Below, piece by piece: positions 1 through 8,186 of a DNA stretch of 64,000 nucleotides. Within the stretch, counting starts at the first letter, position 1; every line of letters begins with the position of its first letter. The position numbers and the translations under genes were made by a program. The stretch spans positions 1 through 64,000 of the forward strand of contig NZ_FQUN01000013.1 of assembly GCF_900129005.1 (NCBI RefSeq). The letters are read 5' to 3'. Below the pieces are notes generated by a model. It was given only the letters and a program-made list of their open reading frames with translations. It made no database searches and was not told where the DNA came from. Origin of the DNA: Leeuwenhoekiella marinoflava DSM 3653. Lineage in GTDB: Bacteria; Bacteroidota; Bacteroidia; Flavobacteriales; Flavobacteriaceae.

Positions 1-161
1 TCATAATCTGTAAGCTGGTAGCGCTTGAAAAAAGCAATGTATTTGCTAATGGTGTTGCGTGATAGGCCTAACCTTGAACTTATCTGCCGCTTGCTTACGC
101 CCTCGCTGTAGAGCTTGAATATCTGTTTTACTTTTCGCATATCTATTTGTTTATTGGCCAT
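1..161 (-). CDS. istA: IS21-family transposase IstA, N-terminal fragment (cut by the window edge)
   Basis: Reading leftward from an ATG at 159-161 gives an open frame of 53 codons up to the window edge. It begins MANKQIDMRKVKQIF and contains the helix-turn-helix GVSKRQISSRLGLSRNTI, followed by SKYIAFFKRYQL. That is the typical start of the large IS21-family transposase (IstA), which binds the terminal repeats and carries a DDE catalytic core further in. The core and the IstB ATPase helper would lie outside the window. The terminal repeats at 217-312 lie just upstream, as expected for the istA end of such an element. I cannot tell whether the element is intact. Confidence 0.8.
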   Translation of the reverse strand, partial: MANKQIDMRKVKQIFKLYSEGVSKRQISSRLGLSRNTISKYIAFFKRYQLTDY

Positions 162-216
162 CGTCTTTTTAGCAAAAAAAGACATTTGACTTTTTACAAA
201 TAGAATCGACTTTCTA

Positions 217-312
217 GTGGTTCACTTTGGCCCGGCGAAGACGGCTCACATTGACCCGATTTAGGTGGTTCACTTTAGCCCGGCGAAGGTGGTATACTAT
301 GCCCGATTTTTG
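217..312. repeat. Four tandem 24-bp terminal repeats of the IS21-family element
   Basis: Four units of exactly 24 bp follow each other without gaps: 217-240, 241-264, 265-288 and 289-312. Units 1 and 3 (gtggttcacttt.gcccggcgaag) differ at one base. Unit 2 keeps the core ctcacattgacccgattt. Unit 4 is the most diverged, with gtggtatactatgcccgat. Multiple phased terminal repeats are characteristic of IS21-family ends and serve as transposase binding sites. The alternation of a 'cccggcgaag' ending with a 'cccgattt' ending suggests a 48-bp super-period. Confidence 0.75.
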
Positions 313-314
313 CA

Positions 315-431
315 GCCTAAACAGAAATATCCGTTTAGCCCACTTTTTGCTTGACTAATATGCACGTGCTTGGTGAAACCATCGTTAAAGGCCCAATCGT
401 TGACGTAATCATCATTTGTTTCTTTTTCCAT
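315..431 (-). pseudogene. N-terminal stump of a gene interrupted by the IS21-family element
   Basis: From an ATG at 429-431 the minus strand encodes exactly 39 residues up to the IS boundary at 314. It starts MEKETNDDYVNDWAFNDGF and ends in HISQAKSGLNGYFCLG. After crossing into the IS the frame continues for five residues (CKNRA) and stops. The YFCLGC-type ending hints at a zinc-ribbon such as those that start CoiA-like proteins, but the fragment is too short for a firm family. The remainder, if it exists, should lie on the far side of the IS. Confidence 0.5.
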
Positions 432-700
432 ATTAATTGACTACATATCACGTGGCGAAGCCTTTTATCAACTTTTAAATTAATAGCGATTAAAATAAAG
501 CTGAACAGTTTGAAATAATGCCATTAAATCTTATAAAGTGTTACTGAGTCTTTAAAAGTAAATAATCCTTAGATTTAAAGTGTCATTAAAACTACAAGTA
601 ATCAACAAGTTATTAATGAGGAAATCTGTAATTATTAAAAATGATTAATTATTAAATTACTGATTAAAATGAACCTGAAACAGTTGTATAAGTAAAACAA

Positions 701-3700
701 ATGAACATATTAAATAGCTACGTAACTTTTCTGCAAGAGTATAAAAAACTTTTGGAGCGTGGAGTTAAGGACATTTTTGCGAAAACAGTTGCACCCAGTT
801 TCATTTGGCTTGATGAAATTGAAATGTTAATTGATGACAATCTTTGCGAAACTACATTAACCGATTTTTTCATTGGAGATTATGAAAATATCAAGTCAAA
901 TATATTATCGCTTGATAAACCCTTAAAGCCTGAAGTAAATATCCCAAACGAATATATTGGAATAATCGAATTTAATGACGCAAAAAATAAATTTGAAAGC
1001 GAAGACGAAAATGAACTGATTTCCTTTAAAAATTCAGAATTTGGAACAAAAGAAACTAGTAAAATCCAGAGATATAAGGGAAACAAGGCGTTATATTCTA
1101 AACTATATAGAGCCTATAATGACATTAAAAATGATTCTAATATTGAAATCGTTTTAAGTGTTGGCTTAATTCAACATTCTAAACAAGGTAATGGAAAAAC
1201 AAGCAGTATTTCAAAAACAAATCAACACCTTTTCCATTTCCCATTAAAAATTGAGTTAACAATAACAAATAAAATAAATCTATCATTTTCTGAAATTGAA
1301 AAACCTTATGTCGATTTCTTTTTTTTAAACAATTTACCAATTGAGAAAACCGCATTAAGCAACATTGTTGACAGATTTGAGGAAGAAATTGAAACAAATG
1401 GTTTTCAATATATTTACGACAAAAAGTTTAAGGATTTAATTGCAAAAAACTTACAGCAAATATCTGAAAACTCTACTTTTGAAAGTATAATTACAAAACC
1501 ATTGTCTGATACAGTCAATACTGATTCCTTCAAATTTACTTTCTCACCTTCAATAAATATTAAGAAACAAAAACCTCGATTTTTCGACAAGCTTACAAAA
1601 GGAATAATTGAAGAAAATGAAAATGATGAAAATAGTGCTGAACTATTTAATTTATTAATAAGAAACCCCGAAAATGCACATACAAATTCACACGTAAAGC
1701 CAAATTATTTTATTGACGAATTGTATGAAGAACATAAAGAAAACAATACCAACTTAAATGCAGAACAAGATTTTTCTGTTTTCTTCCCACTACCCTATAA
1801 CAAAGAGCAAAAACAAATTTACGACAACTACCTAAAAAACAGAATTACTGTTGTTACAGGTCCTCCAGGCACAGGAAAATCACATACTATCGTGAACATA
1901 TTATGTTCTTTATTGGCACAAGGCAAAAGAGTATTAGTAACTGCACAAACGGATAAAGCTTTAGAATCCTTATTAGATAAAATTCCTCAGAATTTTGATG
2001 ACTTAGTTTTCACAAAAATCCAACTAGAAGTTGATAAAACTAGGTTCTCCCTTGAAAAAAGCATAAATAATATCCGATCAATTCTTATAGATGATTTTAA
2101 CTTAAATATTGAAAAGAAAATTTCAAATATTAACATATTAAAAGGAGAGTATTTACAATATAAATCGGAAATACATAAAGTTTTAGAGAAAGAATACAAT
2201 GAAGTTTCCTTAAACGATAGTTTTAAAGATTTAAGAAGCTATGGATTATGGGATAAATTTCAATCTAAAAATGATGAAAATTGGAATTGGATAAAGGATG
2301 AAATTACGTTAGAAATAATTAATGCCTTTGTTAAAATAAAGAAGGAAATAAACACTTATAAGCAGTTATATTCATTTGATAATTTAATCTTAAAATCAAT
2401 AGATTTTGACCTCAAATCCATTTTAGAAAAAATAAATGACTTTAATTTTACTGAATATTTAAACCGAACAAGTGAAATTGAAAAACTAAAAAGTCATTTG
2501 GATATAGATGAAATTTCAAAATCTAAACTTCTAAAAATCGACTTAAATTCAGTTACCGAAACTACTGAAAAATATAGTAATGCAGATATAATAATTAATA
2601 GTTATCAGCAAATAAGCCAACTTAAAAACAAATTAATAAAGAAGAATAAAAATGTAGCCGATATTAATTCAAACTTAAAATATTCTGAAATAGTAGAAAA
2701 TTCCTCTAAATATCTTCGTGATATTGAATCATTTTTGGCACAAATTGAAAGTGGGAAGGAAAAAATAGGTTTTCTAGCAAAATTCAAAGCAAAATACAAA
2801 CAAGTAAGTTACCTAGAAAATATTGTTCTTAATTCTAAAAATTGTGACAACAAAACATCTTTAAACTTACTAAAAGTTTATCTAAAGGAAATCCAAGAAA
2901 TAAGCTCAAACATAAACAACATTACAAAAGCAGGATTTGATATTGTAATCAATGAAGATTCAGATTTATCTTCAAAATGCCAGTTATTAAATACTGCTAT
3001 TGAGCAAGTTGAAAGAAATTTTTCGCTTGTCGACCTTCTACAAAAGGATAAAGACATCATCAATTTTTCTAAGATATTTAATATTGAAATTTCAAATGTT
3101 GAAGAAATTTATACTACTTCAGTTTCATATAAGGAGGATTTAGAAAAATTAAAAGATTTAGAACTGAGTGCAAAAAAAGACATAAGCACTTTGAAAGCTG
3201 TCAGTAATACGTTTTTAAACTCAAATCTTTTAAATGATTTTAGTGAATTTATTCCTTTAGAAAACATTTCGGAAACAGTAAAATTTAAAGAATTTCAAAC
3301 AAAATTAGAAGACACTTTACAACAAGCAGATAAAGAAAATCAGTTTAACAATTCAAAATCGTTTATTGAAAAGATTTTACCCAAAACGCTTCCGTTTCTG
3401 CTCGAAATACCAATTGAAAAAATCACAAAGGAAAATTTTGAATTTGCACATGCAAATCAATATTTTAAACAGAATGAAATCATTGATTTGCAAAAAACTA
3501 AAGAAAAGTTAAGTCAAATAAATGATAGAATTTATGAACAGAAATCTGAAATATTATTTGATTTAGCAAAAAACAACTTTAAAAGTAAATTCGATTCAAA
3601 TCAAATTAATGAGTTTATTAACTTACTTGAAGATTATAAAACAAATTTATATCAAGGAAGCAGAGGAATAAAAGATAAAGTTAAGTTCCAAGTTTTAGCA

Positions 3701-6049
3701 AGAAAAAATAGTGCCGAAATAAGTAACAAACTTTCTTGTTGGGTAATGAAATTTAATGATGTTTTAAATTCGGTAAGTACAAAACCAGAAGTCTTTGATT
3801 GCGTTATTGTAGATGAAGCAAGTCAGCTTGATTTTAATAGTCTAATCTTAGGTTATTATGCTAAAAACATGATAATTGTAGGAGACGATAAACAAACTTC
3901 TCCTAGTGCTTTAACAGGTGCAAACGACAATGATTTTCAGTCAATCAAAAATAAGTATTTAGAGTTTCTAGGAGATAACAGAATACAAATAAGAAGTGAT
4001 GAAAGTTTATTTTCATTATCTAAAAAGGCAGCCGGCTCTTCTAGTTTAGCTTTAAAAGAACATTTTAGATGCGTTTCAGAAATTATTGAGTTTTCAAAAT
4101 ATAATTTTTATGAAAACTCTTTGAAGCCTTTAAAACAGATAAATACAGTGAATAGGCTTGTACCTGTAAAAGCTGTTTTTGTTCAAAATAGTTTTTTAGA
4201 GGATAAAATTGTTTATACCGAAATTGAGTCAATTAAAAAGCATTTAATTGAAATCATTAATAATCCAATCTATCAAAATAAGACTATTGGTGTTGTTAGT
4301 TTAGGTTTAGTAAAACACACTGAAAAACTTAAAGACATTAAAGAAGATTTATCAGAATTATTTGGAAGAGATAAGCTTGATGAAATTAAGTTAATCATAG
4401 AAGATTCTCCAAAATTTCAAGGGGATGAAAGAGATGTTATGCTCGTTTCATTAGGAGTAGCATTAGATTATGAAAAACTTAAAAATGAGGGAATTGAAAA
4501 AGCTCGACCTAGGTCTATTGTTGATGATGGAAATCTAAAGGATGATTTTAAGAAAATAAACGTTGCCCTAAGCCGAGCAAAAGAACAAATGATTTTGTTT
4601 CACTCGGTGAAATCTGAAAACCTAAGAAATAATGATTTTAGACTAAAAATTCTAAGCTTTTTCTACAATGAAACTAAAGAACTCAAACCATTTGAACTAC
4701 CCGATAATGAAAATGAAAGAAATTTATATAATATTCCAAAACCCTTTGACAGTTGGTTTGAATATGATATAACAAGTGACTTGATAAATCAAGGCTATCA
4801 ATTTATTCAACCACAATATAAAGTGAAAGAGGATGAAACCTTTTATAATCATCGCATTCAAAGAGAAACATATGTAAATTTCAAACTTGACCTTGTGGTG
4901 TCAAACAATGGAAAGATGATTGCTATTGAATGTGATGGAGATCCATTTCATTCGCTTCCAGAGGATGTTGCATATGATGTTGAACGACAAGAGTTTTTAG
5001 AGCGTGTTGGTTGGAAAGTATATAGAGTTTTATATTCTGCTTATAAAAGAAGCCCAAGTACAGAAATTGAAAAAATGGTCAATTTCATTGAAAGATATAC
5101 CAAAAAAGATAAAGTAATACCAATTGCCAAAGTTTTTAATGAAACTCCTAGAGAGGAAATTCAACAAAAAACAACTTCATATACACATAAGTCTTTCATT
5201 GACAAATTGGAAGATGATTTAAATCATCAAAATGAAAAGATCAAGAAGTCTATAAATAAAATAGAAAAATCCCAAGAAGATAAAATATTGCGGTTTTTTA
5301 ATTTAAAAGCTGTGGGCACATATACTTTAGAAAAAAATAAAAGTGATACTTCAATATACTCTTTACCATTATATGAAAAGGACAAAAATGGTTATTTACT
5401 TCTAGGTTACACAAATGGACATTTAAATAAGGTTTCAATATCAAATTTACTTACAAAAAAAATCAACAAGATATATCAAAATGGCTTTAATATTCAAGCA
5501 TCTTTAGCTTTTCTTAAAATTGCCAAAAAAGATGATATACTTGGGCTATATTTTGAAGAAAAGGGTATTAAAAAATTCAAAGCACATTTAATTGAAAACG
5601 TTACATCCCATAAATATTTGTTTGCCAAAGGAAATAAAGTAATTTATAAAGATTATAAAAATTTGAAATATGAAATTTTTCAAATTGAACAATTGAACAA
5701 CATAAAAAGACTTGTTTATCAAAGCTTTTCAGCAACAGGTAAAGCCCTAGATAATTCGAATTATGAAAAAGAATGGAAAACAATAAACCCCAAAAAAAAT
5801 TTAGAAATACCTTTTGACACTCGGCAAATTGAATCATTAATACAGAAAGCCATAGCGGAGAAAAAGAATATAAAAGTTTTATACAAAAATAAAGAAGGAC
5901 AAGAAAGTGAGCGAATTTTAAGTAATCTAGAAATGATAATCAAAAAAAGTCATTCAGGATATATTGAAATATTAAAGGCAGATTGTAGTTTAAGAGGTGC
6001 TGAAAGACACTTTAAAATTGAGCGAATAAAAAATGTAGAAATACTATAA
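701..6049 (+). CDS. Giant SF1 helicase - PD-(D/E)XK nuclease - WYL-like protein, candidate phage-defence effector
   Basis: A 1782-residue protein of the DNA2/NAM7-like (COG1112-type) superfamily 1 helicases. Visible motifs are Walker A GPPGTGKS at 387-394, Walker B VDEAS around 1037-1041, a QxxR-like HFRC segment near 1124, FQGDERDVMLVSLG near 1245, and motif VI VALSRAK at 1288-1294. About 640 residues of mostly helical, Lys/Glu/Asn-rich sequence separate Walker A and B, as in family members with long stalk insertions. Residues about 1350-1450 form a DUF559/Vsr-like PD-(D/E)XK nuclease: KLDLVV with D1397, IAIECDGD with E1410, then RQEFLERVGWKVYRV. Residues 1708-1782 resemble a WYL domain, ending in RGAERHFKIERIKNVEIL. 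Residues 1540-1700 are unassigned and look beta-rich. The gene is much more AT-rich than the chromosomal genes to its right, which suggests transfer. Defence is an inference from architecture and location. Confidence 0.85.
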   Translation: MNILNSYVTFLQEYKKLLERGVKDIFAKTVAPSFIWLDEIEMLIDDNLCETTLTDFFIGDYENIKSNILSLDKPLKPEVNIPNEYIGIIEFNDAKNKFESEDENELISFKNSEFGTKETSKIQRYKGNKALYSKLYRAYNDIKNDSNIEIVLSVGLIQHSKQGNGKTSSISKTNQHLFHFPLKIELTITNKINLSFSEIEKPYVDFFFLNNLPIEKTALSNIVDRFEEEIETNGFQYIYDKKFKDLIAKNLQQISENSTFESIITKPLSDTVNTDSFKFTFSPSINIKKQKPRFFDKLTKGIIEENENDENSAELFNLLIRNPENAHTNSHVKPNYFIDELYEEHKENNTNLNAEQDFSVFFPLPYNKEQKQIYDNYLKNRITVVTGPPGTGKSHTIVNILCSLLAQGKRVLVTAQTDKALESLLDKIPQNFDDLVFTKIQLEVDKTRFSLEKSINNIRSILIDDFNLNIEKKISNINILKGEYLQYKSEIHKVLEKEYNEVSLNDSFKDLRSYGLWDKFQSKNDENWNWIKDEITLEIINAFVKIKKEINTYKQLYSFDNLILKSIDFDLKSILEKINDFNFTEYLNRTSEIEKLKSHLDIDEISKSKLLKIDLNSVTETTEKYSNADIIINSYQQISQLKNKLIKKNKNVADINSNLKYSEIVENSSKYLRDIESFLAQIESGKEKIGFLAKFKAKYKQVSYLENIVLNSKNCDNKTSLNLLKVYLKEIQEISSNINNITKAGFDIVINEDSDLSSKCQLLNTAIEQVERNFSLVDLLQKDKDIINFSKIFNIEISNVEEIYTTSVSYKEDLEKLKDLELSAKKDISTLKAVSNTFLNSNLLNDFSEFIPLENISETVKFKEFQTKLEDTLQQADKENQFNNSKSFIEKILPKTLPFLLEIPIEKITKENFEFAHANQYFKQNEIIDLQKTKEKLSQINDRIYEQKSEILFDLAKNNFKSKFDSNQINEFINLLEDYKTNLYQGSRGIKDKVKFQVLARKNSAEISNKLSCWVMKFNDVLNSVSTKPEVFDCVIVDEASQLDFNSLILGYYAKNMIIVGDDKQTSPSALTGANDNDFQSIKNKYLEFLGDNRIQIRSDESLFSLSKKAAGSSSLALKEHFRCVSEIIEFSKYNFYENSLKPLKQINTVNRLVPVKAVFVQNSFLEDKIVYTEIESIKKHLIEIINNPIYQNKTIGVVSLGLVKHTEKLKDIKEDLSELFGRDKLDEIKLIIEDSPKFQGDERDVMLVSLGVALDYEKLKNEGIEKARPRSIVDDGNLKDDFKKINVALSRAKEQMILFHSVKSENLRNNDFRLKILSFFYNETKELKPFELPDNENERNLYNIPKPFDSWFEYDITSDLINQGYQFIQPQYKVKEDETFYNHRIQRETYVNFKLDLVVSNNGKMIAIECDGDPFHSLPEDVAYDVERQEFLERVGWKVYRVLYSAYKRSPSTEIEKMVNFIERYTKKDKVIPIAKVFNETPREEIQQKTTSYTHKSFIDKLEDDLNHQNEKIKKSINKIEKSQEDKILRFFNLKAVGTYTLEKNKSDTSIYSLPLYEKDKNGYLLLGYTNGHLNKVSISNLLTKKINKIYQNGFNIQASLAFLKIAKKDDILGLYFEEKGIKKFKAHLIENVTSHKYLFAKGNKVIYKDYKNLKYEIFQIEQLNNIKRLVYQSFSATGKALDNSNYEKEWKTINPKKNLEIPFDTRQIESLIQKAIAEKKNIKVLYKNKEGQESERILSNLEMIIKKSHSGYIEILKADCSLRGAERHFKIERIKNVEIL

Positions 6050-6053
6050 TAAC

Positions 6054-6650
6054 TTAAGATCGACAAAACTCCAATAAAGCTTTATACTTATTAAGGTCAG
6101 CTTGCTTCACCGCTTTTAAATAAGAAGCACGGGTATCATTAGCTTTAGAAAGATTACCGGCTCCCCAGGAAAAAGGCTCTTCACCAAAAAGTTTTTCAAT
6201 TATAATGTCTCCCATTAGACGGCTATGACGTCCATTACCGTTAGAAAAACAATGTATGCTTACCAAACGGTGTTTAAAGCGAATAGCTAATTCCTCCGGT
6301 GCAAAGGTTTCATTTTCCACCCAAAACAGAGCATCATCGCAAAGCATCTTGAGATGCATAGGGATTTGATGTTTATCTATTCCTATGTTTTTTTCGGTTT
6401 TTCGAAACTGGCCAGTCCAGTCCCAAACATTGCCATACATTCGTTTATGTAAATCGCAGATAAACTTCTCTGTAAAGACTTGATTAGCTTTAAACTTTTT
6501 ACCAAAAACCCATTGCAACGCCTCTTCAATATTCAATTGTTCAAATTCGTCCAGTTCTTCTTTTGTTGAAATGGTTTCAATACGCAAACCTTCTTTTTCT
6601 TCTTCATCAATAGGAGTCTGACCATCAATGTATTCTAAATTTAATCCCAT
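6054..6650 (-). CDS. Mobile mystery protein B (Fic/DOC family)
   Basis: A 198-residue Fic-fold protein. The motif IHCFSNGNGRHSR (about residues 131-143) matches the family signature HPFxxGNGRxxR except for Cys in place of Pro. Fic enzymes typically transfer AMP or another nucleotide part to a target protein. An upstream DLHKRMYGNVWDWTGQFR segment is typical of the subgroup always paired with an HTH partner (mobile mystery protein B). The start overlaps the end of the upstream HTH gene by 10 bases, so the two are translationally coupled. Its stop lies only 4 bases from the stop of the converging helicase-nuclease gene. Target and physiological role are unknown; a toxin-antitoxin-like or mobile-element maintenance role is an inference. 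Confidence 0.85.
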   Translation of the reverse strand: MGLNLEYIDGQTPIDEEEKEGLRIETISTKEELDEFEQLNIEEALQWVFGKKFKANQVFTEKFICDLHKRMYGNVWDWTGQFRKTEKNIGIDKHQIPMHLKMLCDDALFWVENETFAPEELAIRFKHRLVSIHCFSNGNGRHSRLMGDIIIEKLFGEEPFSWGAGNLSKANDTRASYLKAVKQADLNKYKALLEFCRS

Positions 6651-7099
6651 AAGGTTTTAGGCATTTCTTTTTTAATAATGGCTTCACGCTCTGCTAAGGC
6701 CTTTTTAAGACGTTCTTTTGAATTTTCTTGATCTTCTAACCTCATTGTATTAGATGTTCTAGAAACTATCTTTAAAGCGAGTTCTTTGGCCTTACGTTCT
6801 ATTAAATCATCTAATGTACCGTCTTTAGGTACTAAAGCGTATACCAATTGCATATCGAGGGCATTTGCAGTCTCTTTTAAACTTTTTAAAGTAATGCTCC
6901 CTTCTTTTTCCCTAATTTCTATCTCCCTTACACTTTGTTTTGTAATGGTCAATTTATCTGCTAATTGCTGTAGAGATATCCCTAATGAAAGCCGTATAGC
7001 TTTAATCCAACCCGTTGGTGGAACAGGCATATTACTAGCCTTATGGAATGCCTTCAGTTTACGGTCTAATTGTTCTAATTGTAGCTTCTTTTTATCCAT
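6641..7099 (-). CDS. Mobile mystery protein A (HTH_3 regulator paired with Fic protein)
   Basis: A 152-residue protein with a Cro/C1-type helix-turn-helix at about residues 33-75 (RLSLGISLQQLADKLTITKQ, then SLKETANAL). The pattern 'PPTGWIKAIRLSLGIS..QLA.KL...KQSV..IE..E..G.ITL..L...A.AL.....YAL.P' is that of mobile mystery protein A. It is the first gene of a two-gene unit with the Fic gene. The 19-bp inverted repeat and the second palindrome just upstream (7136-7225) are the likely operators, so autorepression is probable. In the family the pair is found on plasmids and other mobile DNA, which fits the island here. Confidence 0.85.
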   Translation of the reverse strand: MDKKKLQLEQLDRKLKAFHKASNMPVPPTGWIKAIRLSLGISLQQLADKLTITKQSVREIEIREKEGSITLKSLKETANALDMQLVYALVPKDGTLDDLIERKAKELALKIVSRTSNTMRLEDQENSKERLKKALAEREAIIKKEMPKTLWD

Positions 7100-7131
7100 A
7101 ACGTAAGAGTATCACATGATATTTACAAAAC

Positions 7132-7225
7132 CAAAAGTAAGGTTATTACCTGACAAAATAAAATTAAAGTCAGGTAATAACCTTACTAATCACTATATAA
7201 AGTCAGGTAATAGCCTGACTTTATA
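7132..7225 (-). promoter_or_regulatory. Operator/promoter of the mobile mystery A-B pair: two palindromes and a -7 box
   Basis: A perfect 19-bp inverted repeat has arms agtaaggttattacctgac (7136-7154) and gtcaggtaataaccttact (7169-7187), separated by 14 A/T bases. A second palindrome at 7196-7225 has 12-bp arms (tataaagtcagg / cctgactttata) around taatag. The core GTCAGG(T)AAT therefore appears repeatedly. On the minus strand TACTTTTG at 7139-7132 matches the Bacteroidota -7 element TAnnTTTG and overlaps the left arm, 33 bases from the HTH start. A repressor bound there would block RNA polymerase. Confidence 0.65.
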
Positions 7226-7325
7226 CAATTACAGAGTGTTTAGCTTAAAAATTTGTACCCTAAAAAATGTTAGAATATAAAAACGGATAATGCGATTTAT
7301 CCATCCGAACTGTTAATAGGTGCCA

Positions 7326-7595
7326 TTAGTTTATTAACGTATGACGGGATGAATCTCCCTCATTTAAAATTTGCATCATTCGATAATTAATTTCTTTGGC
7401 CATCATCATCTTCAATGAATTATCTGCATCTTTTTCAATTAAAGCTGCCATAGTTCTTAATAGAATAGGCGTTTTAAAAACGTCCATAACTGCATTCGTT
7501 AAATCTTCGATATCTGAATTGTCGTCAAATTCATCCAGCTCTTCAATATTTTCTAAATTCATAAAGCAGGAAGCATCAAATTCCTTCTTAGCCAT
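7326..7595 (-). CDS. Hypothetical small acidic protein
   Basis: An 89-residue protein with no family I recognise. The first half is strongly acidic (ENIEELDEFDDNSDIEDL). The second half looks helical (MDVFKTPILLRTMAALIEKD, then KMMMAKEINYRMMQIL). No signal peptide or membrane segment is visible. It is read in the same direction as the Fic/HTH pair, about 230 bases upstream of it, and lies beside degraded mobile genes. It is more plausible as coding than the opposite-strand frame at 7396-7611, but a function cannot be assigned. Confidence 0.5.
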   Translation of the reverse strand: MAKKEFDASCFMNLENIEELDEFDDNSDIEDLTNAVMDVFKTPILLRTMAALIEKDADNSLKMMMAKEINYRMMQILNEGDSSRHTLIN

Positions 7596-7657
7596 AATTA
7601 TAACTTTTTGATTTGATACAAGTTATAAATATATCTGAATTATTCCTAGTAACATTT

Positions 7658-7772
7658 TCAACTATTGCCCATATAATCCTCCACCGCATCAATAAAAGTC
7701 CGCTGTAATACCTCTTTTGACTTTGCTTCATAAGTAACAAAATCCTTAATTACAAAACCATTTTCCTTTTAA
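7658..7772 (-). pseudogene. C-terminal remnant of a HicB-like antitoxin
   Basis: The minus strand keeps an open frame of about 37 codons ending at a TGA (7660-7658). It reads KENGFVIKDFVTYEAKSKEV and then LQRTFIDAVEDYMGNS. The 'F.....S.EVL...F..AV.DY' pattern is that of the second half of HicB-type antitoxins, which end in an EAVDDYL-like helix. The 5' part is missing and the frame runs straight into the IS1595-like remnant at about 7773, so the insertion or a later rearrangement probably removed it. Confidence 0.45.
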
Positions 7773-8031
7773 GCATTACTAAGAAAGGATTATCCCGTAA
7801 GGAGATCCAACGACAACTTGGTTTTAAATGCTATGAACTGGTGGGGGCGATGGCTTACAAACTCAGAAAGCCGGTCGTGGCAGCAAGACAAAGTCCAATG
7901 TTATGGTAATGGCTGAAAGCACCGTATTGGAAGACATCGATAACGGTAAAATAGATAGACAATCCAGGTATTTTGAAGACAAAATATTTGACAGGTTAGT
8001 GATAGTAAGCATTACAGAAAATGGACATTAA
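7773..8031 (+). pseudogene. Degenerate IS1595-family (ISXO2-like) transposase remnant
   Basis: The plus strand keeps two recognisable pieces in different frames. The first reads SITKKGLSRKEIQRQLG and then YELVGAMAYKLRKP, matching the N-terminal 'KGLSxxELQRQLGxKRYEPxWxMxHKLR' part of IS1595 transposases. The second reads GRGSKTKSNVMVMAESTVLE and then DNGKIDRQSRYF, matching the start of the DDE region (GRGSxKKxKVLVMxES). The sequence between the two pieces has been deleted and the frame is lost, and a stop follows soon after the second piece. The element is dead. Confidence 0.6.
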
Positions 8032-8150
8032 ACGGACATACAAAAAATATAACCTGCTTTAAAAAAAAGATTGCCATTGCCGTATTTCTTAACACAATGC
8101 TAAAGTTTCTATTTTGTTGAAGATCTAGACAATTCTTTTAAACAAAATAT

Positions 8151-8158
8151 TAAATTTG
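8151..8158 (+). promoter_or_regulatory. -7 element of the carotenoid regulator/operon
   Basis: TAAATTTG matches the Bacteroidota consensus TAnnTTTG exactly and lies 28 bases before the ATG of the MerR-type gene at 8187. I see no clear TTG at the right distance for a -33 element. The rest of the 8032-8186 stretch shows no gene. Confidence 0.45.
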
Positions 8159-8186
8159 AGTACTTGAGAACGACTACAATCAATTT

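Larger units (their letters stand above)
1..314 (-). mobile_element. Partial IS21-family insertion sequence, istA-side end
   Basis: The istA start and its terminal repeats make up one end of an IS21-family element. The likely outer boundary is at 314, because reading leftward from there the element begins TGCAAAAATCGGGC, in line with the TG...CA ends of this family. Bases immediately to the right (315-431) form an unrelated open frame that is cut at this point. The other end and any target-site duplication are outside the window. Confidence 0.7.

Noticed and set aside
6786-7106. 106-residue plus-strand frame
   Set aside because: It lies fully antisense to mobile mystery protein A, which has clear family motifs.
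7130-7230. Inverted repeats near the HTH gene as a CRISPR or IS end
   Set aside because: There is no repeat-spacer periodicity; the dyads fit operators of the HTH gene.
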